A DNA stretch of 64,000 nt from Theobroma cacao (Eukaryota > Streptophyta > Magnoliopsida > Malvales > Malvaceae), in assembly GCF_000208745.1 (NCBI RefSeq), contig NC_030854.1:23629554-23693553 (forward strand), in the 5' to 3' direction. Positions 10,468-22,142 of the stretch are shown here, in pieces. The position numbers were made by a program, and so were the translations under genes. Position 1 is the stretch's first letter. Every line of letters starts with the position of its first letter. The notes below the pieces were generated by a model. It was not told the DNA's origin, did no database searches, and saw only the letters and a list, made by a program, of their open reading frames with translations.

Positions 10468-11930
10468 TGTAGACACTCCATTTTGTCTAGGATGTTTATT
10501 GAATTTTGAAAATATAAAATAATAATAACAATAAAATATAAAAATCAAGAAATAACAAAAAAAAAGAGATAAATATGGAAAAGGATTGGTTTGCACCAAT
10601 CCTAATTCTAAATGAACTTGAAAATCTAAAAAGAGATTCAATTAGATTGAACCAAAATTCAAAAAACCAATTCAAGAGGGAATAGAACACATTGGGTATA
10701 AATATACCCAAGCATCAGTGCCAAAGGGGACATAAAAAAAAAAAAAAAAGAAACAATTGACAGGGGAGAGAAAATAGTTTTTCTTTGAGTTCTTGGATTT
10801 TGATTTTTTTTCTAAACCTAGGAGAATCGGTTTAGTTTGTAAAAAACTATTCTGATTAAATGGATGAGGAGATTGAGAGGATTAAGGGAGTGAAGTTGCC
10901 TTTTAGAGAGAAACTCTCACTTAGAGAGAGTGAAGAAGTTAGAAATAAGGAAAAGAAAATAAGGAAAGCTTTTATACCACAAGCAAAACTATGCTTTAAG
11001 GCTTCAAGAAAAAGTAAAATTTAGGTGGATTAGATCCCAGTCTACACCTTGACCCAAACCAATTCTTAAAATTCATTAGCTCGAATCCACTTTGTTTTGT
11101 GTATTAAAGCCTAAGAAGGTAAATATGATGTTTTTCTTTTCTTTTCTTTTCTTTAAGTTGTTTGATTTTACCAATGTGTATCATAAGGTTTTTGAATTAT
11201 AACATATTTTAAGGAATCATGAAATTTGACTAATTTAAATAATAATCATTTAAATGTAAATCTTTTAAATAAAAATTTTTAGGAAGGTTACAAGTGGTAA
11301 CTTATATTTTTCAAAGTGAGATTGATTTATGAGACTTTGCCGTAAACGTTGGGGGGTAATCTCATAAATTATTTTTACAAGAAGAGGCTTATTTTTGAAT
11401 AATTATTACCCACATGATATAATAGTCGAACGACAATACTAATGTTTCTGCATAAATTTAATAAAAATACAAATAAAGAAAGATTCTTCAATGATGGAAT
11501 TTCACGAAGATTATAAGTAACAGCTTCTTGAAAATTTCTAGGAGATATTTTTTTTTTTTGAATTCTATCATAAATGTTGGAGTTTTTAAAAAATATTTCA
11601 ATATCAAAGAGTTTTTTTTTATTTTGAAAAGATAAAATTAAAATAGAACATTGAATTCAATAAGGTTAAAAGATAACACGTAATTGATTAGGTACCAATT
11701 AAATAGGCATTGTGAGGGTGTTAATACCTACCTCACACAAAAATGTACTCCCAAACCTAAATCTATTTCACAGGCTAGAACCTATTCTTTTAAGTGAAAT
11801 TAAGTCAAGCCTAGGACTTCATTAAGAAAAATAGATCCATATAGGTGGTCAATCGTACTTAAACAAAAAAGATTGACGACGACTCTTCTTAAGTCGAGCG
11901 GTTGAGTTTTAGGACTCACACGTTATGACA
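10468..11930 (+). repeat. 5' LTR of the gypsy element
   Basis: It runs from TGTAGACACTCC to GTTATGACA (1463 bp) and aligns by eye along its whole length with 32630-34129. Shared landmarks include 'ttggtttgcaccaatcctaa' near 10588, 'tataaatatacccaagcatc' (TATA region near 10695), a pyrimidine tract 'ttttcttttcttttctt' near 11137 and 'gaaggttacaagtggtaac' near 11283. The two frames read on the minus strand here (10447-10711) are phase shadows of LTR sequence. Confidence 0.9.
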
Positions 11931-11932
11931 GC

Positions 11933-11952
11933 TTGGCGACTCCACTAGGGAA
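11933..11952 (+). other. Primer-binding site of the gypsy element
   Basis: TTGGCGACTCCACTAGGGAA starts two bases after the LTR end. It resembles the tRNA-Arg-type primer site I remember for Ogre/Tat elements. Leader sequence continues to 12263, where the nested copia element begins. Confidence 0.7.
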
Positions 11953-12268
11953 CTCGAGAGTCGAGCCTATAACTAGTTTTGTGTTGTATTAAGCACCTAA
12001 ATTCATGGTAGGTTAAATTTACTCTTCTTTTATCTATTTATCCGTAGTCTTTATACATAATTTGCTTATTCAAACACAACACTTGCATGCATAAGTCTTC
12101 AACCCAAGTTAAGTTCCTTTTAGGAGGAAGTAGAGTACCTTGCTCTCGTGAGGTGATAACCTCCATGTGGGCACTCAAAATACTTCCACTCAAATTGAAC
12201 CCTTTCCGTTGGTAGCCTATAATGGTTAAGGATTAGGCTACCTTATTAGTCAAGAATGGACAATAGTG

Positions 12269-13553
12269 TGTTGGTCCCACATAAATGTGCTACAGAGGGG
12301 TGAATAGCACAATTTGGCTCTTTCAAAAATTGGCTCTAAGTGGGAACAAATGCAAGATAAAAGAAGGAATGAAAATAAAACAAAAACATAGTAGACAACA
12401 CACAAGAATTTAAAGTGGCTTAGTCCAAGACCTACATCCACTACCTTGATTGTTCAACCAAGGATTTTCCAAATCAATCCACTATAAAAGGTGAAATTTA
12501 CAAGCTTTCACTACGCTTTACAATGGCTTTTACCAAGCTCAGCCAAAACCTTTCACAATGGTTTTTACCGGGATCAATCAAAACCCAAAGTGGCTTTTTA
12601 AAGGCTCAACAACAACCTACAACAATGATTTTTACCAAGATCAACCAAAACTCAAACTAGCTTTTCTAGGCTAAGTTAGAACCTATACATTCAATCAAGC
12701 TAACCCAAGCTTGAATAAACCCCTTAGAGTGACTCGTTCACTCTAAGTATTCAAGAAGAAAAGAAATAAGAATGTACTTATGATCACTAGCTTGATCTGA
12801 ATGGTACCAAGTGAAGTGCCTATCTCAAATACAAAGATTGGAGTGAAGTGTAGAGAGTATTACAGAGAATTTTTGCTATTTTGAGCTCTTTTTTGTTCTT
12901 GAAAGCCTTAATTTCATTTCTTACCGCTGAAGCCTCTTAAATACTTGAAAAATCAGCTCTGATAGGTGTTGGGTATTTTTTGCTCATTGGAAACAGTTTT
13001 ATTGCAGTTCTGGCCGTTAATCTATCTTTTAGTGCTCAATTCAAATTTTCTGGCAGAAAGCTCTTAGTTGACTAACTGTGCTCTTTGTCCACTAAGTCGT
13101 TTTTGTTTTCTGATCCCAGTTTTTGGTAGTGAGCACTTAGTCAACTAACTTCCTTTTTAATCGATTAAGTTGTTTTTGTCTTGAAGTCTAGATTTTTGGC
13201 AGTAGACTCTTAGTCAACTAATTTACTTCTTGGTCGATTAAGTTAATTCTATCTTTAAGTCCAGATTTCTGATAGTAGACTCTTGGTCGACTAAGTCTTT
13301 TCTATTTCTCAATACTCTCGAGCTTGCCAATTTCTTATTTGCATTTTAGCTGACTAATCCTTTACTATTCAACTAAGGAGCTTCTGTTTTGTTGATTAAT
13401 TGTGGCTTCTTATACATATAATTTTTGATATGTCCCTTGGAATAATTTATTTATCATTGGCATGATAATTCTTGTCCTGCACACTCAAGTAGAAATATTA
13501 GACACAAATGAATGGGAATGTTTTATTATCATCAAAAACTAATGGAGCCAACA
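12269..13553 (-). repeat. 3' LTR of the SIRE-type element
   Basis: 1285 bp, TGTTGGTCCC to GAGCCAACA as read on the plus strand, and collinear with 25486-26788. It includes the block 'ccaagacctacatccactac', repeated 'aatggtttttaccgagatcaa'-like units (12530-12660) and four 73-bp repeats (13055-13310). The frame 12250-12441 on the minus strand has a partner at 25448-25657 only because both are LTR copies. Confidence 0.93.
13055..13310. repeat. Four 73-bp repeats in the 3' LTR
   Basis: The block beginning 'cttagt(c/t)(a/g)act' recurs at 13063, 13136, 13209 and 13282, an exact 73-base period. Each unit holds two near-palindromes of the type ttagtcgactaa. The other LTR has the same four-copy array in phase. 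Confidence 0.9.
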
Positions 13554-13555
13554 AT

Positions 13556-13570
13556 CTTTCCCTTTTTTAT
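13556..13570 (-). other. Polypurine tract of the SIRE-type element
   Basis: On the minus strand ATAAAAAAGGGAAAG stands immediately before the 3' LTR. This is the expected plus-strand priming site for second-strand synthesis. Confidence 0.8.
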
Positions 13571-14239
13571 GATGATAAAATATTTCTTAATTAACAGTAC
13601 AGTGTCCATTTAATCTTTTTAGTTCTGCACAAAAAATTGAGGATTTCTCTCTCTTAGTGTGTGTTTATTTTACTTTTTCATTTCAATAAATTTTTATTCA
13701 TGTCATACATACAATGACATTTTACATTCAAAATATATTTATGCAGACAAATAGAGTAATCAACAATAGGTGACTGGTTGATAGAATATTAGCAATGTTT
13801 CAGCTGTGTCTGTTAATAGCATATTGTTACCAAATTTTATCTATGCCATTTATCATCCAACAAATATAGTATAATTAACATCCATATACATTCACAAACA
13901 CAATCCATTCACATTCCATTCACAATATCATTGACAGAAATTGGTTATCATCATAACAACCCAATATCAATACCAATTCTCAGAACAGCAGCAAAAAAAA
14001 CTCAAAAACAGATTTACCCATCAACAAACAAGTAATAAAAACAACTTAACAGCATCCCATTTTCATAAACATAATACCATAAACATGAACATAAACATCA
14101 AAGTTAAATTTAGATGTTCAACAAAACAAAAAAAGCAGAAAAAATAGTCATTGTTTTGTTCATAAATTGCCCCTAGTTCTCCCTTAAACTTTCTACCATA
14201 ATTCTTCCCCTTTTTGTCATTATCAAATCCTAAAGGCGC
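13571..14239. other. 3' untranslated part of the SIRE-type element
   Basis: This AT-rich stretch lies between the polypurine tract and the stop codon of the extra ORF. The open frame at 13941-14147 on the plus strand is low-complexity (Asn, Gln, Lys) and antisense to the element; I do not regard it as a gene. Confidence 0.7.
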
Positions 14240-17200
14240 TCAATCATCTTCTAAAGAGGGTGAAGGGGTAGATTCATTCGTGCAATAGAAAACATTAAGA
14301 GGTTCAAGAGATGGTTTTAGAGGTGATTTCTGTCACAACCCGATACTCCCTTCGAGCCCGTGACAACCGTCGCGGTGTCTCGATCTACACTCATTACCCA
14401 AAATATCAATCGAAACCCTACGAGGCTTTAATATCAGTTTCTCATTTCCCTTGTGAGTAACCATTGCCAAATATCATGTTCTAAAAGATTTTAAGCTATT
14501 TCCAACTTAAATCAATAAAAAAATTAATTTTTGACTCACAAGGGCATTTTGGTCATTTTTTCTTGAAAATTTGGAAACCAGCTAAAAATGTGGTATGCGA
14601 GTATAAAACACATAATTCATAATAAAAATAAGTTTAAACGTCTAAAACCTTCATTTCAAATGAAATTATGACTATTTGAATATAATAAAAATATTTAATA
14701 AAATATTCTATTTTCTTATAGAACAATATTTATAGAGTTACCGGTACATAATATTTGTAGCGTAAAAGCTAAATAAATTCATACATATTGTAATATAGAT
14801 AACCAAAGTATAAAATTTAATTTACAGTGGCACGTAGGCCCACGAACGACCAAAAGTATCAAAAGCGATAAACCTACAATTGTTTAGGATGCAAGTCCAA
14901 CTATAGACCTCAACAAAGTGAGTACCGACTATCCTGAGCCTGAAATGGGTAGAAAGGAGGGTGGTGAGATTATATAATCTCAGTGAGAAAACAAATACCA
15001 TCTAAAATATCCAAAGCTGAGTAAATGGGGACAGATAAAATAAATTAGCATAAAAATGATTCTCAGTATTTCGAACTCATTTTAATAAGATAAAATAGAT
15101 TCATTTCACCAAAATAAACAACGAGACTTATGATTTCTTGAAAAGTTTAGCTCATAACAAAATCATTATCATACTCAGTTATTAGGGATACCTTGGCCGA
15201 GGGCTATCCCAACTGAGTCCGCCAAGGCTGTTAAAAAGTCATGTATACATAAATCATGTTTTTATTTTGAAAACATAGCCGTTCCTTAACGTTGGTTGAA
15301 TTCACCCTTATGTGGTGGTTTGGCATGAAGTGAACTCTAAAGTGTTAACCTCAGGAGTTATCCATTTGCGCCTTTCATACTGAGGTAAGAATATAATAGG
15401 TTTACCGTGCCCCTCTAATAGGCTGGTCCACAGAACTTGTCCACTGTAGTGACCAATATATAACCCACCAATTCAATAAAATTTGCAATAACATGACATG
15501 ACAATTATTTTATTTTACAGGCTCTCAAGGCAAATCAACAGTTCATACATTTTCAACACATTTACCAAATCCAGCCACTCATGCCCACATTATCATAAGC
15601 CATTCAATTCAAACCATATTTTACAACACAGCAATTAGTCTCCAATTACTCCATTTTCAAAACCGTTTTTTAATTTCAAGACAATTTTTATAAAATCATT
15701 TCATTTAATCACATTTTGTTTATAAAACATAAAGATTTACCATTTAAACTCATTTTCCATAAAGTTCACAAAAACAAATAAAAACTACTTTAGATAATTA
15801 AGACGATAGTAAGGTTACTCATTATTTCGGGAGTCAAATTCTGAATACTCTGATTCTTGATCCTTGGGTACTATCTCTTTACTTTTGCCAGAATGCTCAC
15901 CAACTAGACATAATGCACAATAAGCCATTTACTACATCTGTGCTAAATTGTTATAAAACCAATTCAGGCTCTATACTAATGCATGAAATGGGATGTAAAT
16001 TATTCGGATTATCATCTAAACACGGTGTTCTACACAAATTCAATTATGTACCTAAATAAAATGGTATTGGCCAAATTCGATCTATCACCCGATTAATTGG
16101 CTAATACGTCCAATTCAACTCCAAATAATTCCATTTTTCTCCCAATACTCCAAATCATCAAACACAAATTAAATAACTTGAAATATGGCAAAATCTTCCT
16201 CACATTTTCTCTTGGAAAATTCGGCCATGGTGGGTGCATCAACACTATAATTTTTCCTACTTGATTTTCTCACCATAATTCATCATTTCCTAACCAATTG
16301 ACTTGAAATAAAATCAAATCCACCATCAACACTCTACAAGGAAGATTCGGCCAATGATGAACTCATGAGGAATATGTGAATTTCAAGCTTAATTCTTACA
16401 CTTAACACCATAAACAACTAAAAACATCCATATATCTTAAAAATCTATCTAAATCATCATCAAATTCTCTCTCCTAGGGTTTGATCAGCACACTATCCTT
16501 CATGATATCTTGTGATTCAACCATGGAAAATGCAAAATAATGCATAGGAAAGATAGATCACAAGCTAGAGTTAAGAAATTTCATCTTTGATGGCTTGATT
16601 ACTTGAAATCCACCAATTTTCTCTTGAATTTTCACTCTAGGGTTTTTGTTCTTCTTTCCTTCCTTTGTTCTTGCTTTGGCCAGCCATATGAAGAGAAATG
16701 GGCTGATTTTGTGCTGATTTTTAAGCCAAATAATAAATGGATGAAATTTGACACATGTCACCATTCCATTGGTCCATGTGTCATACTTACCCATTAAGCA
16801 ATCTCTCTCCACCACTTAAATTTCCTCAATTATCCATGATAATATTGGGTAAAATCCATATGCTGGACAAGTGTTGGGTGGTGTAAAATTACAATTTTGC
16901 CTCTGGGGTGGCAAAATGACTATTTTACCTCTATGCTCGAAAAAATATCGGAATTAAAATTTTGCGCTTCTCAAACTCAAATTATGTTCTAAATAGTCAA
17001 TCTTGATTAGAAACGTCTTCTAACATTCCAATTTTTAACCTCAGGTGGTAAAATGACCATTTTGCCCCTAGGTAATGAAAATTTCAATTTGACTCTAAAT
17101 ATGTCCTCGAACTCCAAATCATCATTTTAAGTTATTCTGGGGTTTTAAAATTCTCAATTTCATCTTAAAATCTTTATTTGGACTAGTTCGAGGCTTAATT

Positions 17201-17665
17201 CAACTTAATTATATCATTTGGTACAATACCGTCCTTTAAAGATTTCCAAGGTACCCAAGTAAGCAAACATGCGTTCTTATGTAGGAATGGCATAATAAAC
17301 ATATTGTAGAGCTGGGCTTGACAATTTATGTGGTGAGGGTTCAGGGGATGATTTATCAAAAATTTCAAAGGGGTCTTGAAGAGAAGAGATGGTTGGTGGT
17401 TAGCTTTTTCAGCTATTCTGGTGGATTTTCGTCTCTTGAGGAATTTGGTCTTGGTTGCCATTGTCTTCATTCCTTTACTAGATGGTTTAGACTTGACTTG
17501 TGGAGCAGCAATAGCTTTTTCTTTTCCTTTCTCAGATTATTCGATTCCATAGGCGGACATACCCTTCTTTTTGTCCTTTAGAGATTCAACTTGTCCATTT
17601 TCCTCCATTGGTTGTTTACTCTTGTTCTTTTCTAGAATTTCTTTAGTTTGTGATGATTTTTCCAT
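14240..17665 (-). pseudogene. Extra ORF downstream of pol in the SIRE-type element, split by a solo LTR
   Basis: An ATG at 17665-17663 opens a Lys/Glu/Ser-rich frame ('MEKSSQTKEILEKNKSKQP') with one TAA stop near residue 50. It continues with 'KFLKRRKSTRIAEKA' down to 17247 ('LLTWVPWK'). After the solo LTR, the same frame resumes at 14330 ('SPLKPSLEPLNVFY') and ends at TGA 14242-14240. About 170 codons in total. Position and basic, low-complexity N-terminus fit the third ORF that some SIRE elements carry after pol, sometimes called env-like. I see no transmembrane segment or signal peptide, so the envelope label is not supported here. Confidence 0.6.
14331..17241 (-). mobile_element. Solo LTR of the TGTGAGACC...GTGACA family, direct repeat GATTTC
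   Basis: In minus orientation it ends GGGTTGTGACA (14331). The other boundary is at 17241, flanked by GATTTC/ATTTC at 14325-14330 and 17241-17246. The frame of the interrupted ORF continues exactly across the site, confirming the borders. Compared with the copy at 54952-57580, about 22 terminal bases ('aaggtctcaca' side) are missing. Inside are 'acctacgaggctttaat' and 'aattcggccatgg' blocks, the hairpin 'aaaatgaccattttgcccc' near 17052 and the near-palindrome near 17207-17225. Frames at 16558-16815 and 16603-16797 overlap on opposite strands and are not genes. Confidence 0.85.
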
Positions 17666-18059
17666 TTGGTTTGAGAGATTTATGGCTTAGGGTTTTGAAG
17701 GTTTGGGAAGCAAGAATTTTTGTTTTAGTAAAATCAGTTGCAAATGAGAGAAAATGCAGTGAGAATGTGTTGAGAGAAGTTGAATTCTATCAAAACTGTC
17801 TAGTTCGCCCTCTTTAAATGCATTCAGTAACCTCCTCTTTTAAAATTTAAAAATTTCCCTCTTAAATTTTATTTTTGGTGAGGCGATTTTTTTTTCTGTT
17901 TCGTCACCCGGTAGGCAGTTTTTTTTCATTATTTAATTCTTCCTTTTTCTAACTGACTGAGTCTTATTATTTAAAGAGACAAAATGCTTTTAGTTGATTA
18001 AGTGATTCTCTTAGTCAACTAAGTGCCTACTATTTTTTGAGAAAATATTAGAATTTTTC

Positions 18060-21000
18060 TTAAAGCTCTTGCACACTAGCCATTCCTAAATTTCTCCTAA
18101 TCTCACAAAATCTATCATAATTTAAAGGCTTTGTGAATATATCAGCTAACTGTTGTAGAGTATTAACAAACTCAATCTTAATATCACCTTTCACTACATG
18201 ATCTCTAACAAAGTGATGCCTAATCTTGGTATGCTTAGTCCTAGAATGTTGAATAGGATTTTTTGAAATATTGATTGCACTTGTATTATCACAATATATT
18301 GGAATGTTATGCATTGATATTCCATAGTCTTTTAGTTGTTGTTTAATCCATAAAATTTGAGCATAGCAGCTACCTAGAGATACATGTTCTGCTTCAGTTG
18401 TAGAGAGAGCAACTAAATTCTGCTTTTTGCTTGACCATGGCATAAGCATACTACTAAGAAACTAGCAGGTTCCGCTAGAGCTTTTTTTATCTGTTTTGCT
18501 ACCAACAAAATCTGCATCTGAATATCCAACTAGACTAAATGATGATTCCTTAAGATACCATATGCCTAAAGTTTTTGTGTCCATGAGGTATCTAAAAATT
18601 CTTTTAACAACAGTCAGGTGTGATTCCTTGGGTTGGGATTGAAAATGAGCACATAGACATACACTGAATTGGATATCAGATCTGCTGGTTGTTAAATAGA
18701 GTAGTGATCCGATCATACTTCTATAGAGCTTTTGATCAACATCCTTTTCTTTTTCATCTACATCATGTCTGGTGGATGGACTCATTGGTGTGCAAATTGA
18801 TTTCAGCTTCAGCATACCAAACCTTTTGAGCATATCTTGAAGGTATCTTTCTTGGTTGATGAAGATTCATTTTTCACTTTGTTTGATTTGAAGGCCAAGA
18901 AAGTACTTCAGCTCGCCAATCCTGCTCATCTCAAATTCACCCTGTATCTCTGCAACAAAGTTCTTGCATAAAGCCTTATTAGTTGCACCAAACATAATGT
19001 CATCCACATAAATTTGAACAACAATTAAATCCTTTAAGTATCTTCTGATAAATAATGTTGTATCAATACTACCTATAACATAACCTTTTTCAACTAGAAA
19101 TTTTGAAAGCCTCTCATACCAAGCTCTAGGAGCTTGTTTTAATCCATACAAGGCTTTATGAAGTTTGAAAACATGATCTGGTTTTCAAAGTCTTCAAATC
19201 CAGGAGGTTGTTCACCATATACTTCCTCTTGAATAAAGCCATTTAAAAATGCACTTTTTACATCCATTTGGAACAATTTAAAATTCATAAAGCATGCAAA
19301 TGCAAGTAACAACCTTATGGCTTCTATCCTAGCAACTGGTGCAAAGGTTTCATCATAGTCAATTCCTTCCTCTTGGTTGTATCCTTGTGCTACCTGTGAG
19401 ACCTTGATCTTTATAGACACGTAGATAGAAGTAGACGTGATATCACTAACTAGGGGTAATTTCATCATTTCCTTAGTGAGCCCCTAGAAGTATGCTTTCA
19501 AACAATATTAAGGCCTAAGTAGGCCTAAGGCATAAATGAATGATGAAAATAAGGATAAATGACAAAGAAAATAGAAATAATGATGATTTCCAAGGTAGGG
19601 GTAAAATTGTCATTTTTCATATCGGGTCAAAATTTTAAGTTTTCGTGAACTCGAGTATTTATAGACTATTATAGACCTTGTCCTAGTGTCAAAAAAGTAA
19701 AAAGATTGCACCAAGGATTGGAGGAGGACAAGCCAACTTGTTAAGGGCATTTTCGTAATTTAAAAAGAGATTGGATAAGCTTTAGCTATAAATATCATTT
19801 GTTCCAACAGCTTCTTCATTTCTGCAGTAGCTTCTTCTTCTTCTTCCTCCCATCTCACGTTGCTTTCATCCTCCATGGAAGCTTGTTTTAAAACCTTAAT
19901 AACTTCTCTCAAGCTAGCTCTAATTTTCATGCTTTTGTGCACCCTTTTGTAGAACCTTTTGTGCTCTTTCACTATCTCACTTTAAAACCCTTGAAAAGTC
20001 TTACTTTCATACTTCCTCTCACTAGCTAGGTGTTTTAGAGAGAGAAAGAGGGAGCTTTTATAATAGCTTAAAATTTCTTTGAAAGAATTTCAATTACAAA
20101 GGTACCAAGGTGAGTAGTGAATTAGAGTTGATTTTTAGTTGTTGATAATGTCTAGTAATTTTATTTGTGAGTGTTTTATTGTTGAGATTGTTTAATCATT
20201 TTTAGTGTGACTAGAGTAGTGCAAATAATAGCCATTTAATGGTAGTTGGAAGTTAGTTAGGAATAACTAGTAGAATTCAATTTAAAAAATAGCTTTGGAA
20301 TAGTATTAATGCCAAGTTGGGTTGATGGTGATGTTGTTGTGTGTGATAAGTTCCAACTAAACCCCACACCTCCATTTGAAACCTTAGTCGAAGTTAGAGC
20401 CCACCAAAACATCAATAAAGACTAGTGAGTGAACTTGCATTTCAAAATTTCTTTAGGAAATGTAAATGTATTTGGACGAAACATTTGAATGATTTTATCC
20501 AACCTTTCTTTAAAAACGTGTGCCGGGGAACAAGCCCTTGATAAAATGTTTTGATGTTGTGAAAATGTGAAATGTGTAAAAGGATGAATCCATGTACTCC
20601 TATATTATGTTGGTATGTTTATATATATGAATATATGTTGTGCATTGATGAATAATGTTGTGTGATGATGTTGAAGTGTGCGATTAGGGAGTGCACACAT
20701 GATGATGTTAGAGTGTGCGAGTAGGGAGTGCACACATGATGATGATATTGCATTGACCTGAGTGTGGCAGGATGGTATGCATGATGATGTATGTATATAT
20801 ATATATATGTGTGTGTGTTATAGAAAGTTATGGAAATATTTGTGATTGTGTTGCATGTTGGCATTGTTAATTGCTCCCAAATTGTTTTTCATTCAACAAG
20901 AAAATAGCTTTTAATGTAACATGACCCCTTTTAACCAAATTGCTCTATTTCTCGCTGCAATGAGATACATTTTCACTATAGCGAGAAACTCTCAGGTTAG

Positions 21001-22142
21001 GGGGGTCAAACTAGCTTGGTTCTCGCTGCAACGAAAGTAAATCTCGCTATAGCGAGAAACTCTTGGATTTTAGTGCAGTGCTTTCACTTCAACAAAGACT
21101 TTGACCACATTCCAATTGGAACTGGGAAAAGTTGTAAACATAAAAGTTGTGTCCCAACATCTTATCTTTCTAATAGTCTAAAAATCATGTCAATTAGACT
21201 TTTGTAGTGGGAGATATGCTTGAAAAACCGAAACATATACAAACTAAGACTGTTTCTCACTACATCTAGAAACTTGTTGTCATGCTTGCTACCTTGCTTG
21301 ATTTTGACATATTTTTCACCCATTTAACTTCATGGATTGATCATGGGTTTTTGCAACACTATGAGGTTATTAATCAAAGTTTGAAATGAAGGGTTTTTAG
21401 TAAGAAATTAAATCAATCGCATTGTTTTTGAAACAAATGCATCATGATTTCCAATTTCTCCTTATCGATTGCTTGTTCCCTTCTTATGTTCACTCACTGA
21501 GTTTATACTCATCTTTTTCAAATTCATGTTTTAAAATCAGGAGGCAGTTGGGAACTAGATTAAGGTGTCCACGTTCATCCATCTCTTGGTCGGTATCAAT
21601 GGCATTCAGTAGCTGCACCTTCACTATGGTCTTCTTTGCTGGAAGTCTAGAGTCTTTTTTGTGGAACATACGTACCCTAATGTAAATTGTTAAGACATAT
21701 ATATCTTAAGCAATAGATGTTTATGTTGATTAATGTTGCCACTATGAGATGGCACAGATGACATTATTTTGAATCATATCAATGTGAATATATGGTTTCG
21801 ATAGAAAAGTATTGAAATACTTGTTGATAAGAAATACGAAATACGGTTGTAAAAATGAATGATGAAATCGATGAATGGAGTCACATAGATAGGCTTGCTT
21901 GGGCTTAGTGGGCTATGTCCATTGAGTCCATGCGTCGGTCATGGCTCGGGATTTGGGTCATGACACTACCAACCTACCTTTATTTCTAACTACATTTTCT
22001 TGCTCTTCTACCTTATTCCTAAACACCTATTTTGTGCCGATAATAGGGTGATTTAAAGGCCTAGAAACTAATGACCACACATGATTTCTTTTGAACTGAT
22101 CAAGTTCCTCTTGCATAGCCATTATCCAGCTTTCCTCTTTTT
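18060..22142 (-). pseudogene. SIRE-type copia reverse transcriptase and RNase H, interrupted by a solo LTR
   Basis: Reverse transcriptase starts near 22140 ('EESWIMAMQEEL'), is cut at 21971 after 'RNKGRL' and resumes at 19389 with 'VAQGYNQEEGIDYDETFAPV'. It carries 'QMDVKSAFLNGF', 'YGLKQAPRAWYERL' and the catalytic 'YVDDIMFG'. RNase H follows with 'YSDADFVG', 'ALSTTEAEH', 'IYCDNTSAI' and 'HHFVRDHV', ending 'ASVQEL' at 18060. Damage: a one-base shift near 19180, a TGA near 18866 and a TAG near 18471. Its former role was cDNA synthesis and template degradation. It follows integrase, the order that defines copia. Confidence 0.95.
19390..21970 (+). mobile_element. Solo LTR of the TGTGAGACC...GTGACA family with TSD CTACC
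   Basis: The LTR occupies 19395-21965 (2571 bp), TGTGAGACCTTG to GGGTCATGACA, flanked by CTACC at 19390-19394 and 21966-21970. The interrupted RT codons match on each side. It contains a TATA region 'agctataaatatcattt' (about 19783-19799), a possible splice donor 'aaggtgagtagtg' near 20108, a 'gggagtgcacacatgatgatg' minisatellite (20680-20745), a TA/TG microsatellite (20788-20818) and palindromes built on tctcgctatagcgaga (20950-21065). No protein of its own; frames at 19760, 20619, 21016 and 21422 are fortuitous. Confidence 0.92.

Noticed and set aside
16558..16815. Pair of overlapping frames on opposite strands (16558-16815 and 16603-16797)
   Set aside because: They lie wholly inside the solo LTR 14331-17241 and have no domain.
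14240..17665. Calling the extra SIRE ORF an envelope gene
   Set aside because: No signal peptide, transmembrane segment or cleavage site is visible; only its position fits.
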